This document shows, piece by piece, positions 12,042-22,979 of a stretch of DNA of 64,000 nucleotides. This stretch comes from Echinostoma caproni (Eukaryota; Platyhelminthes; Trematoda; Plagiorchiida; Echinostomatidae). The translations under genes and the position numbers were made by a program. Positions within the stretch are counted from its first letter, which is position 1. The number at the start of each line of letters is the position of its first letter. The notes below the pieces were generated by a model. The model saw only the letters and a program-made list of their open reading frames with translations. It ran no database searches and was not told the origin of the DNA. The stretch spans positions 38,269-102,268 of the forward strand of contig UZAN01039886.1 of assembly GCA_900618425.1 (NCBI GenBank), written 5' to 3'.

Positions 12042-12514
12042 ATTGTCATCAACAATCAGGATCGAAACCGGCTTATCCTCCCCCAGGAGCCAGCCGCCGT
12101 AAAGTAAGTAATCAGGATCGTAGGGAAATTCGTGGGCCCTGTTTGGACCGTCATTTGTTAGAAAGTAACTGGGAGACAAATACCCTTTTGAGTGAACCAA
12201 TCCGTGGGAGGGGGGGTGTTTAAATTAAATATTGTTGATCTTCTCTGACAATAAGCAGATCATGACACAAAGTGTCTTCTTCGTGTTGTTTTCTTGTTAT
12301 TCAAAACGTTTTACTGAGGATAAGAGACAGAAGTAGGCTGTCATAGAGAAAAGGTGCAGTCAACTGGCCGCAATACCAAGGCTGTTTAAATGTGAACGCA
12401 TCACAGTGTTTAACCCTCGAAAGTTTGTCAACTGACATTTTTGCCGACTGACCATCGTAAACCAATTGATTAAACGAAAAATCGAAGGTGAGGAGAACAG
12501 TCGAACCCTTGAAG

Positions 12515-12575
12515 ATTCGGTTTGTTTTGCACATAGTCTGGATTCAGCAATGTGTGAAATATAATAGAGAAGACC
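12515..12575 (+). repeat. 3' end of dispersed repeat family R1
   Basis: The pieces TTTGTTTTGCACA, AGTCTGGATTCAG and GTGAAATATAAT recur, with changes, at 21148-21180, 47180-47215 and 54930-54985. In the other copies the same block ends in an A/T-rich simple repeat. The body of the repeat is absent here, so this looks like a 5'-truncated insertion. Confidence 0.5.
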
Positions 12576-13032
12576 CGGTCAAGGGAGTATGGATAAGTTT
12601 TAACTAAGAAAAGATTTAGGACCTGTTTCCGATTCTGATAATCCTCGATACATTTCAATGAAAACAGGTGATAAACATCACGAGAAAATACTACGAGGAT
12701 GTACTCAAAAAATACCTGACCATATCGCTATGAAATGTGGACCGCCCAATGAACTCACTTGAACTTGAAGTCAGACAAATGGCTGCACATTGTTAGGGAT
12801 GTGGCCACAAGACTATTGAACCGCACAATTTTTTATACAGAAACAGAAGATGACCGATATGGCTTCGGTCTGGCAGAATGTTCCCCAAACGTTTACGAAG
12901 ATTCCACCTTATCCCCCTTCAGATGACCTTTAATTGCGTTTCTATGTTGTATACATTCATCAATTCATTTTCTTCAAAGGTTCACATATATTTCACAAAC
13001 TATATCAATTAATCCGTGGAGTTCTAATTTAC

Positions 13033-13379
13033 GTCTTATCGTCTAATGTTCGATCATCTGATTCTGATAAATTTTCCTTCAACTTTCGAAATACAAAAAG
13101 CGTCTGCGTTGCCAAGTTCATATAGAGTTTCCAAAGTTTATATAGGCATTTTCTTAGTATGCAGACAGGTACATGGATAGAATCCATCAAATGAAGTCTA
13201 CGGATCTGGTACATAGAAGCATAAAACAACAAACGCAAATATCGCGTGGGGGAGGCACTTTCATTTGGGGTAAGACGCGAAATGACAGGCGCGCCATCCA
13301 CCAAAGCATATAACCCCATCGGGCAAGCAAACGCAATAGCGTGAGTTGAACCTTTAAATGACGAGTTGTTGTTATTAAC
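13033..13379 (-). CDS. Candidate internal exon, product unrecognised
   Basis: On the minus strand a frame of 115 codons runs from an acceptor-like CAGAGTTTAG to a donor GTAAAT (complement at 13027-13032). It reads FACPMGLYALVDGAPVISRL, YLRLLFYASMYQIRRLHLMD and VFRKLKENLSESDD. A companion frame just downstream (12315-12507) also has usable sites but does not match in phase. No domain is recognised. Random sequence of this composition gives several frames this long in 64 kb, so this is only a lead. Confidence 0.2.
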
Positions 13380-14579
13380 CTAAACTCTGAGATGGCAGAC
13401 ACACACACGGCTGAGTTCACCGACCAGTCTTCGCGTCACAATGATGAAACCCCTTGGGCTAATCAATCGCAATTAAAGGACGCGTGTAAGAACGAGTTTC
13501 AGATTTTTACGAAACGATTCGGGGATCCAAGCACTCGACTACGATACCTTCGCAACTGAACGAACTATCCCCAAAGAACACTTTTCTTGTAACAAAAAAT
13601 CACGTGTATAAACAGATTAAAATAATCACAAAAATGAAAAAAACAGACATCAAAATTAGTTTTAAGACCTAGTAGACTATTTTCGTCCGGGGTGACATGA
13701 AGCTTGTTACAAAACGAGTGTCAAGTCGCTTATGTATTTGATTTCTTCGACAGTACAAATGACACTTTCAGAATGATTTGATATCCCATACCCTCCTTAC
13801 AAAATTACCCATATACACATGCGTACACACGTGATGTATTTTTTTCTGTTTCTGTGACTTATGTTATAGTGCGATGGCTAGTAACGGATGCACCGAAAAA
13901 GAGCTTGTTTGCTAAGTTGACTTCCTTATTTTCACTACGTCTACCACTAAATTGGCGACTACTGTTTACCTGTAAAATAAGAAATAGCAGGTCATCTGAT
14001 CCTTGAATCAGATCAGATCAGGATCCAAGACACATTTTCTCGCCAACTGAACCCAGTTTATGGAAGACGATTATCTATAGACAACCCATGAGCTCTTGAA
14101 TGAAATACCAGTGAAGTGATAAAACTCGATGATCCACGTCGGAAGTAAGGGAGAGTCACAGAGAGAGAACCAATTGGGGCTTGATTTTGTTCGGGAATAG
14201 CAAATCCAAATCCCTCTGATTGCAAAAAAGATAGATTTTTTCAGCGAGAATCCAGAATAGAACAGAACAGAACACTGAAAAGAGACAATAGTTACTAAAT
14301 ATAGTGAGATACCGATGGAGAAAAATGTAAAACACGAAAGAACTCTGTCCGCGTGGTGCTGTCACGAGTAGATACCACATAGGTATGAACTAAAAATATA
14401 TCTATCGTAGGCGCTTATGTAGATTTTTTCGCACCAGTTTCATGTATCTTTTTTATCCCGTGATCATGGATCATAACTTGTGACCAGTTGCCAATGGTCA
14501 ATAGAGATACACGAATCCATTGTGCACATCATTAGTGCGTTGATGTATAGAAGAGAACAACAATTCCTGAGTGAAGTCG

Positions 14580-14582
<3 letters not shown>

Positions 14583-14620
<38 letters not shown>
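14583..14620. repeat. (CA)n microsatellite
   Basis: About 19 perfect CA units. Frames that cross it code only for His-Thr or Cys-Val repeats. Confidence 0.95.
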
Positions 14621-14621
<1 letters not shown>

Positions 14622-16828
14622 TGTCAGTTTGGTCAAACTGTTCGACCTCTTCATGGTACAACTAAACTGAAGTTGAATCACATGTTTGCAACTGGGTGGG
14701 AGAGTTGCAGACCCCATTAGCACTGCAAATAATGAAAATTTATCAAGCATGATAACTATTCAAATTTTCAATATCCAAGACGGATGTCATTGTCATATCG
14801 CGTTCAAGTGGTGGATGGGCCCTGAATTGGTAGCATGTTCACAAACAACTAACTGCTCAGAACACCCACCGCATCGCGATTTGTGAATAATGCTGCGAAA
14901 CGTGTGCCCTTTGACATATCTACTGTTCTTCCTACAGAAAGAGGTGTTTGTTATCTCCCCCATCCGAATCCGATTTTTTCTGTTTTGTCCCTGTTCTATT
15001 CTTTCAATCCATGATGACTTTGAAGCTGTGTCTGTAAAGATTGATGCAAATACACATTCTGGTGTTGAAGAACACTGATGCTCAAGTGTAATAGTGGTGT
15101 ATTTGCCGCGGATTATGACCCAGAGGAGAGCGAGCGAGCGAATCCGTTTATGAGCTCACCTGGAAACACTTTCCGGTCAGTTCACCAAACGGTCAAATCA
15201 AGGAGTTATCGAATGATAAGCTATTTAACCAATAAAGACTATATAATTCATTTAATGGTAATTTTTCATGGGAGACTCATATAATGCAGGAAAGAGGAAA
15301 AACCTTAGTCCAAATGCTTTTCTTAAGCACATATGTTTACCAGTGGGAGTCAGAGATAAAGTAATCAGTCCCGGAGCAAGCCGTGGTTTCTTAAACATTG
15401 CTAACTGTGAGAATAACCCCGCGCCAGATGGATATGATACAGACGCATGAACAAGACACAACTATATCCATGCACGGTCCTTTCACGCTTTATTATATTT
15501 GATAAAGACACATCGACTAATACACTTAATCGGAGGACACTGGTTTTCCTGCACTAACTCACTGTTTAATGTTCCTAAATTCTAGAACACAAGGAATACA
15601 GGCATATCCTCACGCGTTAATAACTGAAAACTTCCAAATTTTTTTCTAAATGAGGGACTCCGTATGGCGGTACTAACTTTACGAGTTGGCAATGATTGAA
15701 TGTTCACTCGATGAAAAATGAAAGAAAACGACCACAGAATACGGTGCGAACCGCGTTCAATTAACTGTTCCCAGTGGACTGTGGTTCGTTTGACACACTT
15801 CCGAGTGGTTTTATGGGTCAAGCTTGGGTTAGTGAAAGAACTGGGCCGCGAAAATCCCAGGGAATGAACTTCTTCGGTTTGGGCAAACAATCAGTAGCCC
15901 GATCTAACGCAAACCACTCGTTAATTTGTTCGTTTCAAAGACCTTTGTATGTAAAGGTGTTGATCAAGCTCGTGCAACATCACTCGCATTTTGGAAATAC
16001 ATCTCAGTCTCCAACATCATATTTATTTATTGATGGCTATGGGTAAAGTGTATATACTCCTGATTTTATCTCCCACATCTATGTTCTTAGTTCTCTCCTA
16101 CCACCGTTTGCAGTTGTATGACTTTGAGCGTTGCAATAAAATTTGTAGTAGTTCGAAACTTACAGCTAAGATTTATAAAACATTTTACGCAAAGCAGCAT
16201 GGGAATTCATTCTTTATAATAAATAATTCCTACTCCATGAGAGTGTGTATTAAGTTGAGCAAATGTAGTTTAAATTGCCCATCTCGTTTCATTCAGTGAA
16301 CAGTAAATAAGCAGCAGCTGGAGTTTTAATTTAATCGAAAACTTTTCCCTGTCGCAGAAACAGGGATAAGTTAGCTACCTCGACATTGGTTGTCAGTGGT
16401 AAGGGTGTGCAGTGTATTAGAGGAAACTTGCAAATTCTGTTTGGCAGTCAACTTGATGGACTCCATGCTAAAACGATTGCTTACAATGCTCAAAAATGAA
16501 GGAGAAATGGAACATGGACGAGATGAAAGTAAACACCTATGAGTCATTTTAATAAATAAATTCTAGTTACGTTTTCTACAGTGACTTTGTTTTGCAACTG
16601 ATGCAACAGCAACCACTGTCAAGATCGCGAAATCGTACATTTTAATGGCATGTGGCTGATAGAAGCAAAGACATAAGTGAATAATATATCAGATATATAG
16701 CGTCTGATGTGGGGCGATGTGATGTTCGATCCCGTGAATGAGGCTGGAAAAACGAAGCATTGAGAGGAACAAATGTGATGAAAACCAGGATGCTGCACGA
16801 GTTTGGTCAATACCTGTATATACATGGT

Positions 16829-16852
16829 GTATATATATATATATATATATAT
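16829..16852. repeat. (TA)n microsatellite
   Basis: About 12 perfect TA units. Confidence 0.95.
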
Positions 16853-17199
16853 CATCTCATTGGTCTAAGTTTATGATTTTTCCAAACCACAATATAACAT
16901 GTGCAAATAGAGAACCAGTTCATCTAAAACGAATTATCGTGGTGATACGTCTCACGTGACCAACTGGGAAAATTCTCCTGGTGTATCTCTGTCAGAACCC
17001 GCACTCTACCCGTATTTGTCAAGTCCGTGAAAAATGTTTTTCATTATGTCAGTAAAACCTTTCTCCTGGTTGACATTTACTCGAATTCGAGTTTCAGTTC
17101 ATCATATGCAACCCAAATTTTCAGCAACTGTTACAGAAACCGAATTCAAGTATGGATTCGAGGTCTTTGGATCAGCTTCACCTGAAAAATATCAAGATA

Positions 17200-19232
17200 A
17201 ACTTTGAATTGTCTGACGCTGATAGTTCGTTTTTTACAACCACGGATCAGAAGAGCACTTGTCAGTCTATCGTTCCTTGTTGTGCGCTTGTGAGACCAGT
17301 GCGTGTGTGCGAACAACTTGAACCATCTGTTTGCATGCGCTCCTTCCCAAGAGGGACCGGAAACGATACTCGAAGGCGATTGCAGATAGCATGGTGGCTG
17401 CAACCGTCGTAGCGGACTTAGGAAACCTGTTTTGTCTAATGCGTATCGCAGTAGGAAGGAGATAGACATCGGAGCCAATGTTGCGCAACACCACGGGCCA
17501 ACTTATTCAGGGAAATGAACAGAAAATGTAAAGGTGGACCGAACAATTCGACGGGCTGCTCAACACTCCCCTCCCCCATCAAACCAACCCGGCTGTCCAC
17601 AGGTGATAAACAGTTCGGAGACCTACGATGTTAATTATGATCCACCTAATAGAACATAAATTGCTAATGCAGTTACTTCTCTGAAAAGCAGGAAGATCCC
17701 TGTAGCGGACGAGGTACCACCAAAGCTATTCAAAGCTTGTCTACCAACCTTCACTCTCTTTTCCATTCCATTTGTGAAAGAGAAGCTTTTCAAAAAGATT
17801 GGGTAAATTCAGTTTTATTTCCTGTTCCAAAAAGGGTGGCAAATCAAAATGTGAAAGTCAAAGAGGTATCAACTTCATTGATACTGCGGCCAAATTGTTT
17901 GCAGTTATACTGCTCAACCGCTTTGCAGTCATCAAGATTACTTGCACTCGCCCGAATCAAGGGGGTTTAGACGGGCAAGTGGCTGTGTTAAAGAACTCTT
18001 TACTCTCCGTAGGATTTTGAGACACCGCTACAAATTCCAACAATCTACCACAGCATATTTCATCGACTTCCGCACTGCCTTCAAATCTGTTGATAGAGAA
18101 TTATTATGGTGCATATTGCGGTCTGACGGGATGCCTGGGAATTTCATCGGGTTTTTTAAGTAGTAGTAGTACTACTCAGGGACCCGGGCACGCGTCCGTA
18201 TATATGGAGAAGAATCAGCTGACTTTACACGCAGCTTTGGAGTAAGGCAAGATTTCTCCCTATCGCCGGTGTTATTCAATTACACAGTAGATTGAATAAT
18301 GTGACAAGCACTCGCCGACAACCCCGGCGTGCAGTTTGGCTCAGGTAGATGGATTGTAGACTTAGAGTTTGCGGATGATGTCCTCTTACTTGGGGACAGC
18401 ATGTTCAACCTCTAGCCTGTTGTCAGTCGCATTGATTAACTTGCCCAGACCATTGGGCTAGAGATTAACATGTTGAAAAGCAAAATATTTTCGACCAAAA
18501 CTGCCAAGACACAAGCCCTCATGATTAACGTGGAGGAGCTTGTTGAATCAACTCAATTTTTCAAGTATCTTGGCTCTACAATAAGACCAAACGGTCAGGC
18601 TAAGAATGAAATCCAATTTCTTGTAGATGGAGCTAGAAGTTTCCCTGCAACTCCTCAGAACTTAGTGGAACCGATGAGAAATAAGCTTAAATACTAAGCT
18701 TCAGGTTTATAAGGCTTCCATTTGACTCATGCTCATTTACGGTTGTGAAACATGGTCACAAAGAGTGCAAGATACAAGGAAGCGCGACTTCTTTGATTCT
18801 TGATGTTTACAACACATGTTGAAAAAAAATTGAAGAGATCGGGTTTCCAATGATGATGTTTGACGACGCTGTTTGAATATTGACAAGCTTTCGAAGATGC
18901 TGCGACGCGGGCGCCTTCAGTGGTTTGGCCACGTGTTTCGAAGGCTCGATACTCAACTTTTGCGGCAGGCTATAGCCCTTGCACCGTGCCGTGGATGACG
19001 TTGCCGACTCAGTCGTCAACTGAAGACATGGAGCAATACGACCATGGCGGATTTAGAATTACTGGGCCTCTAAACCGTATATAGAATTTGTGAGTGGAAC
19101 CAGAACTGGGCCTCACACTGCACCAACCTCGCCGCCGATCCTCACGCGCGCGGGCTGTCATCATTAGAGACATCCAAGAAGCCGACTCATCCTCCTGCAA
19201 GAGTTAGTTGCTCAAAATTAAAAAGTAAGTAA
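17200..19232 (+). mobile_element. RTE-type non-LTR retrotransposon copy 1, inactive, 5' truncated
   Basis: Frame-broken protein similarity runs in the RTE order. It begins with the linker before the reverse transcriptase (RDRKRYSKAIAD, GQLIQGNEQKM near 17.35-17.53 kb). The 'KIPVADEVPPKLFKAC' segment follows at about 17.70 kb, then FIDFRTAFKSVDRELLWCIL (18.06 kb), SPVLFNY (18.26 kb) and the catalytic box as FADD at 18368-18379. The C-terminal block around RLDTQLL...AL follows (18.9 kb), and then IRDIQEADSSSCKS near 19.17 kb. At least six frameshifts or stops separate the pieces, so it cannot make protein. The element ends in AAAAAGTAAGTAAG at about 19.23 kb, a short tandem tail typical of RTE elements. 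The apurinic endonuclease domain is missing or too decayed to see. Confidence 0.85.
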
Positions 19233-19792
19233 GCATACGATCCTTTCCGTTTTGGGGCCACAGAGCATAGAAACGATTTTTTTCATCCAAGCGGAACTTG
19301 CTCGGTTCAATGAAAATTAGAGTTAGAGCAACGATACCAGGTGCAAACTGAGAAATTCCCGCATAGACAGATGTGACATCTACCGTGTTTGGGTCGGTAA
19401 TTTACAAACTGATAGTGAGCCGGATTGGGCCAAACGACCCCTCACGCACTACACTCACCGATAGGCCTTAAGGCTGCTCTGATAACTGTATCATCTTGTA
19501 GACCAAAGTCGTTTGGCTGCCATAAAACATCCAACGTAGAGCGTCAACCCACGGTGTTCTCTTCTCACCGAGGGGACATGGTGTAGGATTTTATGTACTT
19601 CGAGCACAACGAAAAAAGTGGAAAATTTCCTCACCTGCATTCTTGAGAGCGGTTATTTTGTGTCATGACCGCACAGGTGAATTGAATGTAATATTAACTG
19701 AGAGATGAGGGTTCTTCTTTTGCAGGTAATATATCGATGGAAAACTTCATGAGTCTCAGAGAAGGGACAGGGTGCTAACTTTTGTTTATATT

Positions 19793-19990
19793 TTGAATTT
19801 CGTTGTGTAAAGAACAAACGAAAAGTGAACTGAAAAGCCAGGAAGCACCGGATAGCTGTTTCAACTTGGTTGGATCTCACCAGCAATCTGAATCCATCGA
19901 CCCGACCGGGGATCGAACCCGGAACCTCACGGGCAGAACGCAAGCGTACTATTCACTGGGCCATCGGGCAGCTAACCGGACTGTTTCTTT
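19793..19990 (-). mobile_element. tRNA-derived SINE, head type A, with decayed hammerhead
   Basis: Read on the minus strand it starts with a tRNA-like head of about 75 bases. The A box is GATGGCCCAGTGAATAGT and the B box is GGTTCGATCCC. A hammerhead-derived module follows, then the family tail CTTCCTGGCTTTTCAGTTCAC. The same head and tail occur at 35.8 and 36.2 kb. RNA polymerase III would be the expected transcriptase, and mobility would depend on another element's reverse transcriptase. Confidence 0.85.
19845..19889 (-). ncRNA. Hammerhead ribozyme module, inactive copy
   Basis: The module has the 45-base length shared with the intact copies. The core box reads CTGGTGA instead of CTGATGA, helix II is weakened (GATC...GTT) and helix I has a mismatch. 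GAAA and the ATC triplet are in place. Self-cleavage is not expected. Confidence 0.7.
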
Positions 19991-20687
19991 TTAAATTATC
20001 TTTATACACTATGTACTTGCTTTTGCTTTGTGGAGAGAAGGTTATTCTACCGTACAAAATGAGAGCACGTATTCTCAACCCAATCAATAAAGGGCACATC
20101 ACTGACTGAAAACAGCGAACTGTGCAAAGTCTTCCGTTGATGCAAACGATGCTGTTTTTCCTTAATCTTAATTGGCCTGTGTGTTTTTGGACAAGTCATA
20201 TAACGAAACTGATATAATAAGCGGAGTGACGGGCACGATCGATCGATAGTTGAAAGGAGTGAAGAGGCGGGAAATGAACCGGCGTTCATCTCACATTTTC
20301 ACGCGAGGAAAAAAACCGCAACATGAATTGTCATTGACTGTCTAACTTAACTACATATATGATTTTAATGTTCACCTAATGATTTGATTATCTGGTAGGG
20401 TAAAAGATAACAAAATGACCACTTAGGTCTTTGGTCACAATTTCGTCATATTACCAGTTACCTTGTGCATGTTTTACAAGATAAAGAAGAAAGTTGCGAT
20501 ACAATCTACCACTGAAGAATTTTCCAGTTGGNACTATTGGATTAACATAGGAGCAAATAATTCAGCAGAAATTGTGAAATAATTAATAACCACATGCAAA
20601 CGATCCCAGTCGAAATAGCTTATAACACGCAGTAGCCAGTCTTGATTGATGAAAAAGACATTTACATACTTTTGAACAAAAATTCAG

Positions 20688-20844
20688 GTCAGACAATAAC
20701 GTGCAGCTTCGATACGATTCTGACAGCCAAAAGAACTCTCGTGCTCACCTGTGGGGACCTACAGATATTTATGATGCATGGGCCATTTCTTGCATCCGGG
20801 GAAATGAATGTCAACAGGAGGGAAGGTGAGAAAAATAAACATTT
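20688..20844 (+). CDS. Candidate exon, product unrecognised
   Basis: A plus frame of 52 codons lies between an acceptor ATTCAG and a perfect donor GTAAGT at 20845. A second usable donor, GTGAGA, lies inside at 20826. It reads QTITCSFDTILTAKRTLVL and FMMHGPFLASGEMNVNRR. The pyrimidine tract is weak and no second exon was found. Unrecognised. Confidence 0.18.
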
Positions 20845-21147
20845 GTAAGTCAACAAGGAATAAGCCACTGCAAATGCCAACTTGAAAAGAGTTGATCAGA
20901 AAGAAAGAAGCCCGAAACCATATCAAAACATACCAACAGGCATTAACCAGGAATAGTTTCGAACCAGTGCGACAAAACTGAAGGCCTCAATGAACCTGAA
21001 AATCTCTGCTAGGAAGACCCAACACATTCTTCAGTGCACACCACAACTTCAGTGCTGGAAGCTGGTAATGTCCTCACGATTGGCATCACCTGATATGCAC
21101 GAGAGAATCAGATGTTTCATAATGATTATCATACTGTGATTTGTTTG

Positions 21148-21194
21148 GCACACAGTCTGGACTCAGGTGTTTGTGAAATATATATATATATAAG

Positions 21195-21244
<50 letters not shown>
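21148..21244 (+). repeat. R1 repeat 3' end followed by (AT)n(GT)n
   Basis: TTTGTTTGGCACA, CAGTCTGGACTCAG and TTTGTGAAATATATA match the R1 3' end. The terminal A/T-rich unit has grown into about 35 bases of AT and then about 32 bases of GT repeat. It lies just upstream of the Tc1/mariner remnant. Confidence 0.6.
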
Positions 21245-21245
<1 letters not shown>

Positions 21246-21334
21246 ATCACTAGGACTGACCCACGGAATACATTAGTCTTCAGCGATTACTTAGGACCTT
21301 CCGAAGGGCTGTTCATACCACAATAAATACATAA

Positions 21335-21815
21335 CTGAAAAATCTCAGTTCGGTGGTAGTTCAGTTATGATGTGGGCTGCGTTTTCATAGCAAGGAAAGA
21401 CAACTGGTAGTTCTGGACGGTACGCAAAACTCTGTACATTGGATAAACACTTCAGAACTTCTCACTGTCTGTCGTATCAAAATTCATGTGTAATTCTGCG
21501 CTTTCAACAAGAAAACGTCACCGTACATATATCGTCTGCAACGACATCATGGATTTTATAACGCAATAACAAATTAGTGAGTCGGTGTGAGCACAGTCCA
21601 GATTTAAACTCAAGGGAGAACCTTGAAGTTGCTGTTGCAAGAGGACTGTGTGAGAAGGAACGTTCGTTTTAGACAGTGGTAAAGTCAAACGAAGTTTCAC
21701 TACATGTTTGAAGTGATAAAAAAGAACGAGCTCAAATCTCATTTGAGCAGCATGCATGCATCAATGATATGAATTTGTGCTAGAACGGGAAAGAGTTTAC
21801 CAGACACTTCACGGA
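21335..21815 (+). mobile_element. Tc1/mariner transposase remnant
   Basis: In broken frames the catalytic half of a Tc1-type DDE transposase can be followed: SSVMMWAAFS (21.36 kb), a degenerate second catalytic region QQENVTVHISSATTSW (about 21.505 kb), SPDLNSREN (21595-21621), and a C-terminal DKKERAQISFEQ...CINDMN stretch near 21.72-21.77 kb. In the family the second catalytic aspartate lies in a DNA-proline-histidine type motif, and here it is changed to E. No helix-turn-helix or terminal inverted repeats are visible. The copy is dead. Confidence 0.8.
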
Positions 21816-22388
21816 GACGCATTTATAAGTGACCATTAATTATTTCTCACCACTTTGATGGTTCTTAAACCATAGTTTGTTTTATTGAATTAAAAAAATA
21901 AGAACGTCAGTAATTATATGCATAACTGTCTCATTCAAAAACCTCCCAAAGGAGACAGCGTTGTGAGACTTTGCAAACAAAACGTACCAAAGAATCCAAG
22001 TGGTCTTTCTATTACTTCACACACTGCAGGTTACTTTGAGTAAAGTTAGCCAAAATTACAGCTCGAAACGTTTGAAAATAAAATGGGCACTTCAATTTTT
22101 TGTGGTGTTGCTGCACTATGGTTAGTGTGACATCTAAATCAACGTCATTGCATAACTAAGAGATATAATCCACAGGAAAACGGGCAGGGATCAAACAAGA
22201 CTATAGAATATTTTCGAAAATCGCGCTAATGTTTGCTTTCAATAAGAAAACTGTTCTCATTCATTTTTACAGCCTTTGTGGTTATAATAATTATTTGTCT
22301 TGGCAACTTTAAATACCATGAATAGGTAGTTCAGTGAACCTCTGTTTAAATTTAAAACCCTCTCTGATTTACTCATGACGGACAATAA

Positions 22389-22390
<2 letters not shown>
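21815..22390. other. No gene recognised
   Basis: A+T-rich sequence with no motif that I can identify. Confidence 0.45.

Positions 22391-22428
<38 letters not shown>
22389..22428. repeat. (TA)n microsatellite
   Basis: About 18 TA units at the 3' end of the RTE fragment. Frames crossing it code for Tyr-Ile repeats only. Confidence 0.95.
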
Positions 22429-22429
<1 letters not shown>

Positions 22430-22975
22430 CCGGATTGCGAACAAGCATGACACCAAAGCAACAAGAATAACAATGCACGGAGGGATTGGGATATAAAACA
22501 GAGTGAGATGGGGGTCAAACGGTTACAGAGGGGAACAAGAATATCAATTTGTTTGTTTGTTGCACCGTACATTGGCAGTTTTGGGTGTGTTAGTTTATCG
22601 TTTTTTAAGGGACCACGGGATTTCAACAGTTAAACCACACAGCATTCGCGCCACTGATACACCCCTTAGCATCTCTTACCAACAAAAATCCTCATCCCCT
22701 GGGCCACAACCTGGAACGTGGGCTGTAACAACCAAAGCCAAAGATGAAGCTAAATTCTTCATACCTCTACTCCAGGTCATGGTCTGATCGCCGCGGCGCT
22801 TCCCCCAGGCTTGTCCATCATGTGCAAAGAGAGCATAGAAAGGTAGACGATGGGCAAAACGTGACCAAGCCAGCGGAGGTGGGGCACAGAGATTACTCCT
22901 TGTAGAGAGTGACTGTCCGCAGTGAACACATGACGATGAACCTCGTTATTGCTCCCCGACGTTCCCATCAGACAC
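22390..22975 (-). mobile_element. RTE-type retrotransposon 3' end
   Basis: On the minus strand, LRWLGHVLPIVY (about 22.88 kb) and then, after a frame change, MTWSRGMK and the block around RVPGCGPGDEDFCW match the C-terminal region of RTE polyproteins (compare LRWLGHVLRM and MTWRREMKN in the copy at 29.9-30.1 kb). An A/T-rich 3' untranslated part then leads into a TA microsatellite at 22389-22428, which may be the expanded tail. It is strongly 5' truncated. Confidence 0.75.
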
Positions 22976-22979
22976 GAGC

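Larger units (their letters stand above)
13380..17200. other. No gene recognised
   Basis: The interval contains a 38-base CA repeat, a TA repeat and otherwise unique-looking A+T-rich sequence. Overlapping frames at 15.2-16.3 kb show no domain. Confidence 0.5.
19235..20680. other. No gene recognised outside the SINE at 19.8-20.0 kb
   Basis: Unique-looking sequence with no transposon motif apart from the SINE. A single undetermined base lies at 20532. Confidence 0.5.

Noticed and set aside
14464..14750. Three frames coding Cys-Val or His-Thr repeats
   Set aside because: They are translations of the CA microsatellite.
17146..17494. Two overlapping minus-strand frames
   Set aside because: They are antisense to the RTE element, whose plus-strand similarity is clear.
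22257..22626. Frames with Tyr-Ile repeats
   Set aside because: They cross the TA microsatellite at the RTE 3' end.
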